Notes: generated by a model not told the origin, from the sequence alone. A stretch of 64,000 nt of DNA from Thermoactinomyces daqus (GCF_000763315.1 NZ_JPST01000028.1:1-64000), one strand, 5' to 3'. Shown: positions 46,132-54,743, counted from the first letter of the stretch. Made by a program: numbers and translations.

Positions 46132-47103
46132 TCAGTATGAGCGGCTGACGATAAATTCCCCGATCAGTCGCAATGATTCACGCTCATGCGATTCGGGCAA
46201 AAGCGACAGACATTGCATCGCTTTCTTCATATACCGCCGGGACAAATCCAGCGTATACTCAATTCCGCCCAGCCGTTTGATCAGATCCAAAATCGCGGGC
46301 AAGTTGCCTTCTCCCCCGCCGGAACGGAGATAATCCGTGATTTTTTGCTTATCTGAAGTTCCTGCTTTGGCCAGCGCATAAATAACCGGGAGGGTCACAT
46401 TGCCCTGGCGCAAATCGCTTCCGGCCGGTTTGCCCAGGACTTTTTCGTTTCCGACAAAATCGAGCACATCGTCGGTTAACTGAAACGCCATCCCCACGTA
46501 ATAGCCATACGCCTGAAGGGAACGAATATAGCGCGGCTCCGCTCCGCTCACATACGCGCCCAAGTAACAGCTGGCGGCCATCAGGAGCGCCGTTTTTCTT
46601 TTGATCCGGCGCAGGTAACGCCTGAAAGAGAGCGACTCGCTGAACAAATCGGCCATTTGGTCAATCTCCCCCAGGCACATGCGGTTGATCGCCGTCGCCA
46701 AAATTGCCTGCACTTCATGCGGCCTGCACTCCGTAATTTTCTGCAAAGCGCGGGCGAAGATATAATCACCGGTATACATGGCGACGCGATTATCCCATTC
46801 CGCTTTGACCGTTCGTCTCCCCCTGCGGGTATCGGCATCATCGATCACATCATCATGTACCAGTGTGGCCATATGAATCAGTTCCAAGGCCACGGCCACT
46901 TTTGTCAATCTCTCAATGTCATATCGCCCGAAATGACCGGCCAGCAGAACAAAAACAGGGCGCATCCTCTTTCCGCCCGCTGTAAGCAAATGGCTTGACG
47001 AATCATATAACATTTGCTCGCTGGTCTGAATGGCCTCAGTCAGCGTTTTTTCGATCAGCTCTAAGTCATTCTTCAGATTGAGATAAATTTCTTGCAAGTT
47101 CAT
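46132..47103 (-). CDS. hepT: Heptaprenyl diphosphate synthase component II
   Basis: Catalytic trans-prenyltransferase subunit making the C35 side chain of menaquinone-7. The two Asp-rich motifs are HDDVIDDADTRRGRRT (first) and LTDDVLDFVGNEKVLGKPAGSDL (second), with GGKRMRP near the N-terminus. 323 aa from the ATG at 47103, with AGGGTG upstream; an in-frame extension to 47232 is not supported. Its partner HepS is two genes upstream in the same group. Confidence 0.95.
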   Translation of the reverse strand: MNLQEIYLNLKNDLELIEKTLTEAIQTSEQMLYDSSSHLLTAGGKRMRPVFVLLAGHFGRYDIERLTKVAVALELIHMATLVHDDVIDDADTRRGRRTVKAEWDNRVAMYTGDYIFARALQKITECRPHEVQAILATAINRMCLGEIDQMADLFSESLSFRRYLRRIKRKTALLMAASCYLGAYVSGAEPRYIRSLQAYGYYVGMAFQLTDDVLDFVGNEKVLGKPAGSDLRQGNVTLPVIYALAKAGTSDKQKITDYLRSGGGEGNLPAILDLIKRLGGIEYTLDLSRRYMKKAMQCLSLLPESHERESLRLIGEFIVSRSY

Positions 47104-47244
47104 CCGTTTCACCCTGTTAACGCATGCTAAAGGACAATCACCATTCAAAAACTGACAAGACCAACCCCTGCATCCCTTAACATTACGGTAATCGCAATTG
47201 CTCAGCAACGTTCTTGAAATAACCGGCTCCAAACACCAGATGCC

Positions 47245-48120
47245 TTATCTGATTAACACATCGAGCATGGTAAAGACGAAAACAATCACGCTGAGAACCC
47301 CGTTCATCGTGAAAAAGGCAGTATTCAATCGGGACAAATCATCAGCGGAAACAATGGAATGCTCATAAAAGAGGATAATCAGGGCAATCACCACACCGAT
47401 GCCATACCACAAGCCCAAATCACCCAGCAGCAAAAGGGCAATCAGTCCGGCAGCGGTACCGACATGCATCAATGCGGAAATAAAAAGCGACCGCTTGATT
47501 CCAAACCGGGCAGGAAGCGAGTAAAGCCGCTCCTGTCTGTCAAACTCCAAATCCTGGCAGGCATAGATCACATCAAAGCCACCGATCCATAATGCCACGG
47601 AGGCAAACAGAATAAGTGAGAGCATATCGATTTCTCCCGTGGTCGCCACCCATCCGCCGAGCGACCCCAACGCCGACGAAATTCCGCAGAAAAAATGGCA
47701 TGTCCAGGTAAAACGCTTGGTGTAGGAGTAAAAAACCAGGAAAAAGACAGCAACCGGCAACAATTCCACCGCAAGCATATTCAACTGGAATGCAGCCAGA
47801 AACAAGAGTGCAAACGAAACGATGACAAACCCCCACACAAACGGAACCGAAACCAGTCCGGCCGGAATGGCCCGGTTTGCGGTGCGCGGATTTTTGGCAT
47901 CAATATGGCTGTCGATCAAGCGGTTCAAAGCCATCGCCGCACTTCTTGCTCCTGCCATCGCCAATGTAACCCAGCCGATCTCCGCCCAGGTCGGAAGATG
48001 ACCGCGCACTTCGAGACTGCCCAGAACCGCCCCCATGTAGGCAAACGGCAGTGCAAAAATGGTGTGTTCAAACTTAATCATTTCAAGTACGATCCTAATT
48101 TTTTTCAGCACCTTAACCAC
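47245..48120 (-). CDS. UbiA-like polyprenyltransferase (menaquinone, probably futalosine pathway)
   Basis: Integral membrane aromatic prenyltransferase, 291 aa with about eight helices. The two Asp motifs are NRLIDSHIDAKNPRT and DVIYACQDLEFDRQERLYS, the polyprenyl-diphosphate and Mg sites. It resembles the UbiA type rather than MenA. In Bacillales that make menaquinone through futalosine, such a UbiA-like gene sits between menG and hepT, exactly as here; in B. subtilis, which uses the chorismate-menA route, it is absent from this place. The route is therefore inferred. It follows menG by 12 bases. Confidence 0.88.
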   Translation of the reverse strand: MVKVLKKIRIVLEMIKFEHTIFALPFAYMGAVLGSLEVRGHLPTWAEIGWVTLAMAGARSAAMALNRLIDSHIDAKNPRTANRAIPAGLVSVPFVWGFVIVSFALLFLAAFQLNMLAVELLPVAVFFLVFYSYTKRFTWTCHFFCGISSALGSLGGWVATTGEIDMLSLILFASVALWIGGFDVIYACQDLEFDRQERLYSLPARFGIKRSLFISALMHVGTAAGLIALLLLGDLGLWYGIGVVIALIILFYEHSIVSADDLSRLNTAFFTMNGVLSVIVFVFTMLDVLIR

Positions 48121-48132
48121 CTTGCTTTCCTT

Positions 48133-48858
48133 CTATTCCACCTCTGGTTTGCGCCCGATGTGAAGCGCCGCAATTCCGCCGGAGAGGGGATAGACCTGAA
48201 CATCCTGCAATCCTACATCCTCAGCCATGATCCTGGCCAGCTCATGATATCCGGGAAATTGCATCAGCGATTCCGGCAGCCAGCGATACTGTTCATAGCT
48301 GCCCGCAAACCATTTTCCGAGCAGCGGCAAAATCCGCTCAAAATACAGGTAATATACGGCGCGAAAAGGAGGCCAGGACGGTTTGGAAAGCTCCAGGGAA
48401 ACCACTTGCCCTCCCGGTTTTACCACCCGTTTCATCTCGTTCAATACCTGGACGATGTCGGGAACATTGCGAAGGGCAAACCCGATCGTGGCATGATCAA
48501 AGGTATGATCGGGAAAAGGAAGTTGCATCGCATCGCCCTGAATCAGTTCCACCTGTCCGTCCAATCCGGCCTTTTCCACTTTCCCTTTCCCGACCTTCAG
48601 CATGTTTGCGCTGAAGTCAAGGCCGACGATTCGTCCGGTTCCGGATGACTTCGCCAGGGAGATGGTCCAGTCGCAGGTGCCGCAACAAACATCCAATGCG
48701 GTATCCCCTGGCTTCACCGCCATTTTTTTCATCGCAAATCTTCGCCAAAGCTTATGCATGCGGAAGCTTAGCAATGTATTCATCCAGTCATAATTTTTGG
48801 CGATGCTTTCGAAAACCTCATGAACAAATTTCGTCTTTTCTTCCCCGCGAACATTCAT
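48133..48858 (-). CDS. menG: Demethylmenaquinone methyltransferase
   Basis: SAM-dependent last step of menaquinone synthesis (UbiE/COQ5 family). Signature FESIAKNYDWMNTLLSF, SAM loop ALDVCCGTCDW and LRNVPDIVQVLNEMKRVVKPGG. 241 aa. Start overlaps the hepS stop by four bases. Also called menH or ubiE. Confidence 0.95.
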   Translation of the reverse strand: MNVRGEEKTKFVHEVFESIAKNYDWMNTLLSFRMHKLWRRFAMKKMAVKPGDTALDVCCGTCDWTISLAKSSGTGRIVGLDFSANMLKVGKGKVEKAGLDGQVELIQGDAMQLPFPDHTFDHATIGFALRNVPDIVQVLNEMKRVVKPGGQVVSLELSKPSWPPFRAVYYLYFERILPLLGKWFAGSYEQYRWLPESLMQFPGYHELARIMAEDVGLQDVQVYPLSGGIAALHIGRKPEVE

Positions 48859-49610
48859 GCTTGACCACTCTCTTTCAGACAGGCTCCCCTGTCGACGCTA
48901 TCGTACACCTCTTTGGCCAGTTCTTCCAATTGGCCTTTGCTTTCCGAATCCGGCCAGCCGTTCAACAGGTTGGTCAAGGACGAACGGCTCTGTTCCAAGT
49001 AAAAAAGTTTTTCCGTTGAGCTGAGTCCGGGAAAGCGCAGGAGTTCTTCATACAGGAGCAGTTCTTCTGCAACCGGCCGCCATGAAAAGGCAAACCCTTT
49101 CCGAACATGAAAAAAATCGGCCAATGCCGCAATCAGTTCACTCGAAATCGATTTGATCCGCTTGACCATTTCCGCGGTAAGGGGAGCCCCTGCTTTTCGC
49201 ATCTGATGCAATGACATTTTCCACTCATTGATGCGACAGATGGCCCCGGCCAAACAATGGATCACATCCGTTTCCTTCTCTTTGGCCAGCAAATAGTAAA
49301 ACAAGCTGCTGTAATAATCCCCCGCCAATACCGTCACCTGCTGTTTTCGCTGTCCGGGCAGCGCTTCGGGAGCACTGGTCTCCACCGTTTCGTGCAAGTC
49401 GATTCCCATTTTTAGCAAAGTCGTCGCAATCGTGTACAGGGCAATTTTCTCTTTTTCCAGCTGGTACGCATGCAACATCAAATACAAAACGCGCACAAAA
49501 AAAACAGGGATATCTGGCCTCCCGATTTGTTGCCGAACATATGAATTTTCTGCATGTTTTTCAATTTGCTCTAATATTTCTCTCAGCTCTTTTTTATGTA
49601 CGCATGCCAT
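48855..49610 (-). CDS. hepS: Heptaprenyl diphosphate synthase component I
   Basis: Non-catalytic partner of HepT that sets product length to C35. 251 aa, helical, with ITILAGDYYSSLFYYLLA-like VTVLAGDYYSSLFYYLLAKE in the middle; no Asp-rich motif, as expected for component I. GGGGGAA upstream of the ATG at 49610. Order hepS-menG-(ubiA)-hepT matches Bacillales menaquinone operons. Confidence 0.85.
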   Translation of the reverse strand: MACVHKKELREILEQIEKHAENSYVRQQIGRPDIPVFFVRVLYLMLHAYQLEKEKIALYTIATTLLKMGIDLHETVETSAPEALPGQRKQQVTVLAGDYYSSLFYYLLAKEKETDVIHCLAGAICRINEWKMSLHQMRKAGAPLTAEMVKRIKSISSELIAALADFFHVRKGFAFSWRPVAEELLLYEELLRFPGLSSTEKLFYLEQSRSSLTNLLNGWPDSESKGQLEELAKEVYDSVDRGACLKESGQA

Positions 49611-49701
49611 AAAAACGTTCCCCCATGAGGACTTAAGATCAAACACTGCGATTAGTATATCATACTTTTGGGGGAGATAGGCATTCTTCCGCTGTTTTCC
49701 A

Positions 49702-50190
49702 TCACTCAGGGGATGTGATCACGTGAAACATCGATTTGAGATATTTCTCCGGCGGCTGTTTTTCAGCTCTTTTCTGTCCCGGATCTCTGTTAAATTCTTC
49801 CCTGGTGGCGGTTAGCAAAAAGTCCGCCCCGTCATTCCGATGCACGAACAAGCGGACTTGATCAATATTTTCTGTTTCTGTAAACGCCGCCTTCAGCAAC
49901 GCCAAAATCTCCTGGTACATCAATGGTTCTTTCACTCTTTCCTGAGAAAGCTCCAAAAAGAGGAAATTCCTTTGCAAATCAACTTTCTTCACTGTTAATT
50001 GAAAATGCCTGTCCCTAATAAAATCAACCAGATTCTCGGCTCGCAGCTGCTTACTTGAGGATTTGAAAACAGGAATTTCCCTCTTTTTATTCTCTTTCTT
50101 CTGGTAGAAGAGCGGGAAAACGGACACGCTGGCGGCCAGAAAAGCGGCGGCAAAGACAGCCATCATCATCCGGATTGCGAACGTTTTCAC
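49702..50190 (-). CDS. Uncharacterised membrane-anchored protein (162 aa)
   Basis: Not recognised. MKTFAIRMMMAVFAAAFLAASVSVFPLF forms one N-terminal membrane helix or uncleaved signal; a charged extracytoplasmic domain follows (about residues 30-162) with many Lys, Glu and Arg. GTG start at 50190, with AAGGGGAGA upstream. It lies between mtrB and hepS, where B. subtilis has nothing of this kind. Confidence 0.6.
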   Translation of the reverse strand: MKTFAIRMMMAVFAAAFLAASVSVFPLFYQKKENKKREIPVFKSSSKQLRAENLVDFIRDRHFQLTVKKVDLQRNFLFLELSQERVKEPLMYQEILALLKAAFTETENIDQVRLFVHRNDGADFLLTATREEFNRDPGQKRAEKQPPEKYLKSMFHVITSPE

Positions 50191-50273
50191 GCATATCTCC
50201 CCTTACACCGATCTCTTGTCACCATTGTATCGGTGCGAGCCGGAAAACATGCACGACCGGCGGGGACATTTTT

Positions 50274-50495
50274 TCAATTGTCTGTTTCCACTTGGCCAAA
50301 AGGAGTGATAATCACCGCTTTGCCCCGAATCTTGATGGCTGAGGTGTGCTCTGTAAACTGCGCGACCATGACCTCACCCTTGTCCAGTTTTTCGGAATGG
50401 TGGAAGCGCGTATCCTTCCCCCTGGTCAATCCGATTACATTGACGCCATTTTCCTTGGCTTTAATCACAATATAATCAGCATGAGATCCTTGCAA
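50274..50495 (-). CDS. mtrB: Trp RNA-binding attenuation protein (TRAP)
   Basis: Forms an 11-subunit ring that binds tryptophan and wraps GAG/UAG-rich RNA. The core is nearly identical to B. subtilis Mtr[42 protein letters not shown]. The RNA-contacting residues of the KxR and Lys37 type region ([11 protein letters not shown]) and the Trp-binding TRG and HTS elements are present. A TTG start at 50495 is preferred: GGGAGG lies seven bases upstream and the resulting 73 aa line up with B. subtilis MtrB; a longer in-frame ATG at 50525 has no site. Its apparent target is the trp leader at 42479-42535. Confidence 0.95.
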   Translation of the reverse strand: MQGSHADYIVIKAKENGVNVIGLTRGKDTRFHHSEKLDKGEVMVAQFTEHTSAIKIRGKAVIITPFGQVETDN

Positions 50496-50555
50496 AGAAA
50501 TCCCTCCCAAATTCAATTCAGACATAGTTTAACATAGAATAAATACACAGATGCA

Positions 50556-50590
50556 TAGAAAAAGACCCTTCCATGAGGAAGAGTCTTTCC
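50556..50590 (-). terminator. Terminator after tRNA-Pro
   Basis: AAGACTCTTCC-TCAT-GGAAGGGTCTT followed by TTTC on the minus strand, a few bases after the CCA end. It isolates mtrB from folE and the tRNA. Confidence 0.8.
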
Positions 50591-50592
50591 TT

Positions 50593-50669
50593 TGGTCGGG
50601 CTAGCCAGATTTGAACTGACGACCTCTTGCGCCCCATGCAAGCGCGCTACCAAGCTGCGCCATAGCCCG
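50593..50669 (-). tRNA. tRNA-Pro (anticodon GGG)
   Basis: Full cloverleaf on the minus strand. Acceptor CGGGCTA pairs with TAGCCCG, followed by A and an encoded CCA. D-arm GCGC-AGCTTGGTA-GCGC, anticodon stem CTTGC/GCAAG with loop ATGGGGC (anticodon GGG), and T-loop TTCAAAT. 77 bases including CCA. It stands alone between folE and mtrB, genes that are adjacent in B. subtilis. Confidence 0.95.
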
Positions 50670-50755
50670 TCAAGTATCAACTTTTTGCCATCGCCTGATG
50701 ACAATTATGAGTATATAACGGGTAAGGGAAAGTGTCAAGAGGTTTATTAAAAATT

Positions 50756-51319
50756 TTATTTTAATCCGATAAGGCTAAGCGCTTCCGCCCGAGCAGCCGC
50801 GTCTTCGGCAAATACACCTCTGACAGCGGAGGTGATTGTTTTGGAGCCCGGTTTTTTCACCCCGCGCATCGTCATGCACATATGTTCAGCTTCCACCACG
50901 ACAATTACACCATGCGGATCCAACTTCTCCACGATGCAGTCAGCCACAGTCGAGGTGATGCGTTCTTGAAGTTGCGGACGCCTGGTGACGGTTTCAACGG
51001 CACGGGCCAGTTTGCTCAATCCGGTTACACGGCCTCCACGGGGAATGTATCCAACATGCGCCTTGCCAAAGAAAGGAACCAAATGGTGTTCGCAGGTGGA
51101 GAAGAACGGGATATCCTTCACCAGGACAAGCTCTTCATGATCTTCACTGAAAATGACAGAAAAATGTTTCTTCGGGTCCTCTTTCAGTCCGGAAAAAATT
51201 TCTTCATACATACGGGCTACACGTGCCGGTGTATCGATTAGACCTTCGCGGTTCGGATCTTCGCCAATCGCTTCCAAAATCATGCGCACTGCTTCTTCAA
51301 TTTTTCGATGATCAACCAT
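50756..51319 (-). CDS. folE: GTP cyclohydrolase I
   Basis: Opens GTP to dihydroneopterin triphosphate, the first step to folate. Zinc and catalytic residues in [10 protein letters not shown] and [24 protein letters not shown] and [10 protein letters not shown] complete the family. 187 aa from the second of two tandem ATGs (51319), which is seven bases from GGAGG; the first (51322) is four bases away. Called mtrA in B. subtilis, where it forms an operon with mtrB. Confidence 0.96.
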   Translation of the reverse strand: MVDHRKIEEAVRMILEAIGEDPNREGLIDTPARVARMYEEIFSGLKEDPKKHFSVIFSEDHEELVLVKDIPFFSTCEHHLVPFFGKAHVGYIPRGGRVTGLSKLARAVETVTRRPQLQERITSTVADCIVEKLDPHGVIVVVEAEHMCMTMRGVKKPGSKTITSAVRGVFAEDAAARAEALSLIGLK

Positions 51320-51411
51320 CATTGTTCCTCCATCCTCATCTGCAGTAAAGCAAGAAATCAATTTTTATCTCGAATCATTATACCACAAATAATCACGGCT
51401 CAATCGCAAAA

Positions 51412-51446
51412 ACGAAAAAGACCCCTTCGTAAAGAGGCCTTTTTCT
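51412..51446 (-). terminator. Terminator of hbs
   Basis: AAAGGCCTCTT-TACG-AAGGGGTCTTT (some G-U pairs) followed by TTCG on the minus strand, about 40 bases after the hbs stop and before folE. Confidence 0.75.
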
Positions 51447-51485
51447 GCAGGTATTTATGTAGTCCCGAGATCCATTCAATCCTGC

Positions 51486-51761
51486 TTACTTGTTTACTTC
51501 TTCTTTAAGTTGTTTACCGGCTTTGAAAGAAGGTACTTTGGATGCAGGAATCGTGATTTCTTCACCCGTTTGCGGATTGCGGCCTTTACGCTCGGCACGC
51601 TCTTTCACTTCAAAATTGCCAAAGCCGATGAGTTGGACTTTGTCACCCTCACGAAGAGCTGCGGTAATCGCATCTAAAACTGCTTCAACGGATTTTGCAG
51701 CGTCTTTTTTGGTCATTTGAGTAGCTTCCGCTACTTTATTGATCAGTTCCGTTTTGTTCAT
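51486..51761 (-). CDS. hbs: Nucleoid protein HU
   Basis: Histone-like DNA-bending dimer. 91 aa with the HU signature [21 protein letters not shown], whose arm Pro intercalates in DNA. Three in-frame starts (GTG, ATG, ATG) lie together; the last (51761) is seven bases after GGAGG and gives the standard MNKTELI start. Two good tandem promoters lie upstream. Confidence 0.97.
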   Translation of the reverse strand: MNKTELINKVAEATQMTKKDAAKSVEAVLDAITAALREGDKVQLIGFGNFEVKERAERKGRNPQTGEEITIPASKVPSFKAGKQLKEEVNK

Positions 51762-51799
51762 CATCACACCTCCGTAAACAAATCCACGGCTCTTTCCCT

Positions 51800-51828
51800 A
51801 TTATAAAAGGGGAGAAAGCAGGTTTCAA
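51800..51828 (-). promoter_or_regulatory. Proximal sigma-A promoter of hbs
   Basis: TTGAAA, a 17-base spacer and a perfect TATAAT, 39 bases before the start codon. The best sigma-A match in the window, fitting an abundant protein. Confidence 0.8.
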
Positions 51829-51844
51829 TGCGTGGGACACTCCT

Positions 51845-51873
51845 ATACTAATATAGACTTATGGGAAGTTCAA
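51845..51873 (-). promoter_or_regulatory. Distal candidate promoter of hbs
   Basis: TTGAAC, a 17-base spacer and TAGTAT. B. subtilis hbs is also read from more than one promoter. Confidence 0.5.
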
Positions 51874-51904
51874 GTGAATCTTTGCGATTTTCCGCATTTC
51901 AAAT

Positions 51905-51931
51905 AAAAAAAGCGCCGGGGACGCGCTTTTG
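51905..51931 (-). terminator. Terminator of spoIVA
   Basis: AAAGCGC-GTCCCCG-GCGCTTT followed by TTTTATTT on the minus strand, within ten bases of the spoIVA stop. Confidence 0.85.
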
Positions 51932-51938
51932 CAAATCT

Positions 51939-53417
51939 TTACAATATAATCGCGATTAATCCTCCAGACCCCTCATTGATGATTCTCTCCAATGTTTCTT
52001 GCAGCTTATATCGCGCATTTTCCGGCATCATCGACAATTTGGCCTGAATTCCCTCACGCACGATTTGATTCAACGAACGGCCAAAAATATCGGATTCCCA
52101 AATTTTCAGCGGATTCACTTCAAAGTCACGCATCAGATAATTAACGAGTTCTTCGCTCTGTTTTTCAGAACCGATGATCGGTGCAAATTCGGAGGTCACA
52201 TTTACTTTGATCATGTGAATGGAAGGGGCCGTCGCCTTCAAACGCACACCAAACCGGCTTCCCTGTTTGATCAATTCCGGTTCGTCCAACGACATTTCCT
52301 CCAATGCCGGAGCAGCAACACCGTAGCCGGTCGTACGCACCATTTTCAGCGCTTCGGACACTTTGTCATATTCCCGCTTCGCAATGCTGAACTCCTGCAT
52401 CAACTCGAGCAAGTGATCTTTTCCCCGAATTTCGACCCCGACGACTTCTGTCAGCACCTGATCATACAGTTCATCCGGCGCATACAGGTCGATCTCCGCA
52501 ATTCCCTGCCCCATATCCATCCCGGCCAAAGCTGCTTTTTCAATAAAATCATATTGATAAAATTGCCCGACAACCCGGTCAACATCGCGCAATCGCTTGA
52601 TGTCTTTCACCGTTTCCCGGACGGAATTTTCAAATTCCTGACGCAGCCAGTGATCTTCGTTCAGCACCATTACCCAGCTCGGCAGATTCACATTCACCTC
52701 GTGAACCGGGAATTCATACAGGACTTCTTTCATAATGCCCAGGATTTCTTCTTCGGTCATGCTGGCGACGCTGACCGGAAGAACCGGGATATCGTATTTC
52801 TCGATCAGCTCACTTTGCAATTCCCGTACGGAATCACTGTAGGGCTGGGTAGTATTGAGCAGCAGAATAAACGGTTTTCCCACTTCTTTCAGCTCATTGA
52901 CAACCCGCTCTTCAATCTCCTCATAAGATGCCCGCGGGATGTCGGTAATGCTTCCATCAGTGGTGATCACAATTCCGACGGTGGAATGCTCCTGAATCAC
53001 TTTTCTCGTTCCCACTTCAGCCGCTTCCTGAAACGGGATCGGCTCTTCAAACCAGGGTGTGGTGATCATGCGCGGGCCGTTTTCATCTTCATATCCCTTT
53101 GCCCCCTCAATCGCGTAACCGACACAATCAACGAGGCGGATATTTACCTCCAGCCCTTCGTCCACATGGATTTTCACTGCCTGGTTGGGGACGAATTTCG
53201 GTTCGATGGTGGTAATCGTCTTCCCAGCACCACTGTGCGGAAGTTCATCGACAGCCCGGGTCCGATCCGCTTCATTTTCGATATTGGGTATCACAACCTG
53301 TTCCATGAAGCGCTTGATAAATGTTGATTTACCGGTGCGCACCGCACCGACCACACCCAGATAGATGTCTCCTCCTGTTCGCTCTGCAATATCTCGCAAG
53401 ATATCTACTTTCTCCAC
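51939..53417 (-). CDS. spoIVA: Stage IV sporulation protein A (spore coat ATPase)
   Basis: ATP-hydrolysing cytoskeletal protein that polymerises on the forespore surface as the coat base and is needed for cortex formation. Walker A is GAVRTGKST (about 24-32); the switch-like VDCVGY and the GLIAIIL C-terminus are intact. 492 aa, same as B. subtilis, from a GTG at 53417 with AAGGAGGG eight bases upstream; the frame stays open 50 codons further but this is not coding. A sigma-E-like promoter lies at 53508-53535. Confidence 0.97.
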   Translation of the reverse strand: MEKVDILRDIAERTGGDIYLGVVGAVRTGKSTFIKRFMEQVVIPNIENEADRTRAVDELPHSGAGKTITTIEPKFVPNQAVKIHVDEGLEVNIRLVDCVGYAIEGAKGYEDENGPRMITTPWFEEPIPFQEAAEVGTRKVIQEHSTVGIVITTDGSITDIPRASYEEIEERVVNELKEVGKPFILLLNTTQPYSDSVRELQSELIEKYDIPVLPVSVASMTEEEILGIMKEVLYEFPVHEVNVNLPSWVMVLNEDHWLRQEFENSVRETVKDIKRLRDVDRVVGQFYQYDFIEKAALAGMDMGQGIAEIDLYAPDELYDQVLTEVVGVEIRGKDHLLELMQEFSIAKREYDKVSEALKMVRTTGYGVAAPALEEMSLDEPELIKQGSRFGVRLKATAPSIHMIKVNVTSEFAPIIGSEKQSEELVNYLMRDFEVNPLKIWESDIFGRSLNQIVREGIQAKLSMMPENARYKLQETLERIINEGSGGLIAIIL

Positions 53418-53507
53418 GAAATTCCCTCCTTCAAGATCTCCCTCAGCTGGATCTGTCGCCGGTGCGAAGGCTACCCCTCCCTCCCGGACCTTACCTTGGA
53501 CACTACT

Positions 53508-53535
53508 AATATATGAATGCACCTTCCCAATATGA
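53508..53535 (-). promoter_or_regulatory. Candidate sigma-E promoter of spoIVA
   Basis: On the minus strand TCATATT, 13 bases, then CATATATT, close to the mother-cell sigma-E consensus (ATA-type -35, CATACAAT-like -10). It lies about 90 bases before the start, just after the terminator of the preceding small gene. B. subtilis spoIVA is sigma-E controlled. Confidence 0.55.
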
Positions 53536-53542
53536 GTCTTTA

Positions 53543-53570
53543 TGAAAAAAAACAGGGTGAAAACCACCCT
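53543..53570 (-). terminator. Terminator of the 50-aa gene upstream of spoIVA
   Basis: AGGGTG-N5-CACCCT followed by GTTTTTTTTTC on the minus strand; it touches the stop codon of the small gene. Confidence 0.8.
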
Positions 53571-53721
53571 ACACAGTCTCTTTTTCGTTAGTTGTCACGT
53601 TTTTCATGCGGGAGGGCACCTTTTTCGCACGAAACCCGGCGATTTTCACAGTGGCAGACAATCTGCCCAGCAAAAAAATCCCGGGGATTACCACGAGATG
53701 AAACCAAATACTTTGCAGCAT
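53569..53721 (-). CDS. Predicted 50-aa single-pass membrane peptide upstream of spoIVA
   Basis: Not recognised. MLQSIWFHLVVIPGIFLLGRL gives one membrane helix at the N-terminus; the rest (SATVKIAGFRAKKVPSRMKN) is basic and probably cytoplasmic. AAGGGGTGA lies eight bases before the ATG at 53721 and a strong terminator follows the stop directly, so it has the full structure of a small monocistronic gene. Its place between a YphF-like lipoprotein gene and spoIVA suggests a sporulation role, which is inference. Confidence 0.55.
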   Translation of the reverse strand: MLQSIWFHLVVIPGIFLLGRLSATVKIAGFRAKKVPSRMKNVTTNEKETV

Positions 53722-53837
53722 CGATTTCACCCCTTTTCCAGTTCGGGAGAGAGCAAACCGGGCTTCTTCTCCACGTGACCTGGATCATGAAGCCCGTTCC
53801 CGTCTCTTCATTTTATGTAAGTACTTTTCCTTGTATG

Positions 53838-54560
53838 CTAGGAGGATTGCCGAACAAATACCGGTTCATTATTTCTCATCTTCATCACTGGTGAAAAAGC
53901 AGGAACATAGAATGAATCCTCCGCGATCCACAGGCGCAGATCCTGGTTTGCATCCGGTTTATTTTTCGACATTTGCCATTTTTGCATCACATCTGTCCGG
54001 TAATCGACATAAACTTTGCCCTGATCATCCATGATGAGCGGCAGTGTCGTGCTGGAATAGGGACTGGGAACCATCACCGGGCTGATGCCCAACTTTTCAT
54101 AATCAATCGTAAAAAAGTGAGGAGAAATCTTTTGTCCCAGCGGCCACTTTTTGTACTTGGAATGATAGCCGGTCACATAGGGCTGAACTTTTTCCACTTC
54201 ATCATTGACGCGCAGATCAAACAGCCGAACCGTCGGTTTCTTTTCCACATCGATCAGTACATAGATAAAAGGTCCTCCCTCTTCAAATGCCGACGGGGGG
54301 ATCGCCGCCAAATACCCGCCCTGCAACTCCTGAAAATTCACTTTATATTTTGTTGTCAGTTTGTATTCATCCTCTGTATAACGATAAGGCAACCAGCGAT
54401 GCTCCCGTTGATACGCCAATACTGCCGACTGGACAGTGGCAATCTGCTCCCCCAGTTTATCGAGCTGCTGTTGGCGCTCTTGCGGATACATACACCCGGA
54501 AAGCAAAAAAGTCATCATCAGCAGACTGATCCATTTTAGCCTGCGCAACAAAACGTCCAC
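53838..54560 (-). CDS. yphF: YphF-like lipoprotein
   Basis: A 240-aa exported lipoprotein. A short basic N-terminus (LLRRLK), a hydrophobic core and the lipobox LLSGC (Cys about residue 23) are followed by a coiled region (QERQQQLDKLGEQIATVQSA) and a globular domain. Position before spoIVA and size fit B. subtilis YphF, of unknown function. The GTG at 54560 is eight bases from AGGAGG; an ATG two codons earlier (54566) is only two bases from it. Confidence 0.72.
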   Translation of the reverse strand: MDVLLRRLKWISLLMMTFLLSGCMYPQERQQQLDKLGEQIATVQSAVLAYQREHRWLPYRYTEDEYKLTTKYKVNFQELQGGYLAAIPPSAFEEGGPFIYVLIDVEKKPTVRLFDLRVNDEVEKVQPYVTGYHSKYKKWPLGQKISPHFFTIDYEKLGISPVMVPSPYSSTTLPLIMDDQGKVYVDYRTDVMQKWQMSKNKPDANQDLRLWIAEDSFYVPAFSPVMKMRNNEPVFVRQSS

Positions 54561-54584
54561 ATCCATCTCCTCCTGCTTCTTGGA

Positions 54585-54743
54585 TCACAAAAACATGCGA
54601 AGAACAAACAAGAGAGATACAAACAGCAATACAAAGGACACGGAATTCAAACTGACCCTGAGCCATTTTTTTGACGATGTCCTGGCGATGGCAATCAACA
54701 GATTGATCAGGACGAGCAGAAACAAAATGATCATCAGATCCAA
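54585..54743 (-). CDS. Small two-helix membrane protein (DUF2768/YphE-like position)
   Basis: A 52-aa protein with two hydrophobic helices, LMIILFLLVLINLLIAIA and SVSFVLLFVSLLFVLRM, joined by a basic turn RTSSKKWLR. The TTG at 54743 is eight bases after GGAGG. Its size, topology and place directly upstream of the YphF-like gene fit YphE (DUF2768) of B. subtilis; by eye the sequence match itself is weak. Confidence 0.55.
   Translation of the reverse strand: MDLMIILFLLVLINLLIAIARTSSKKWLRVSLNSVSFVLLFVSLLFVLRMFL

Noticed and set aside
47695-48648. Plus-strand open frame opposite the UbiA-like gene and menG
   Set aside because: Antisense shadow; spans the junction of two real genes.
51999-53327. 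Long plus-strand open frame (over 440 codons) opposite spoIVA
   Set aside because: It lies wholly antisense to a clear SpoIVA, is His/Phe-rich like other antisense frames here, and has no ribosome site.
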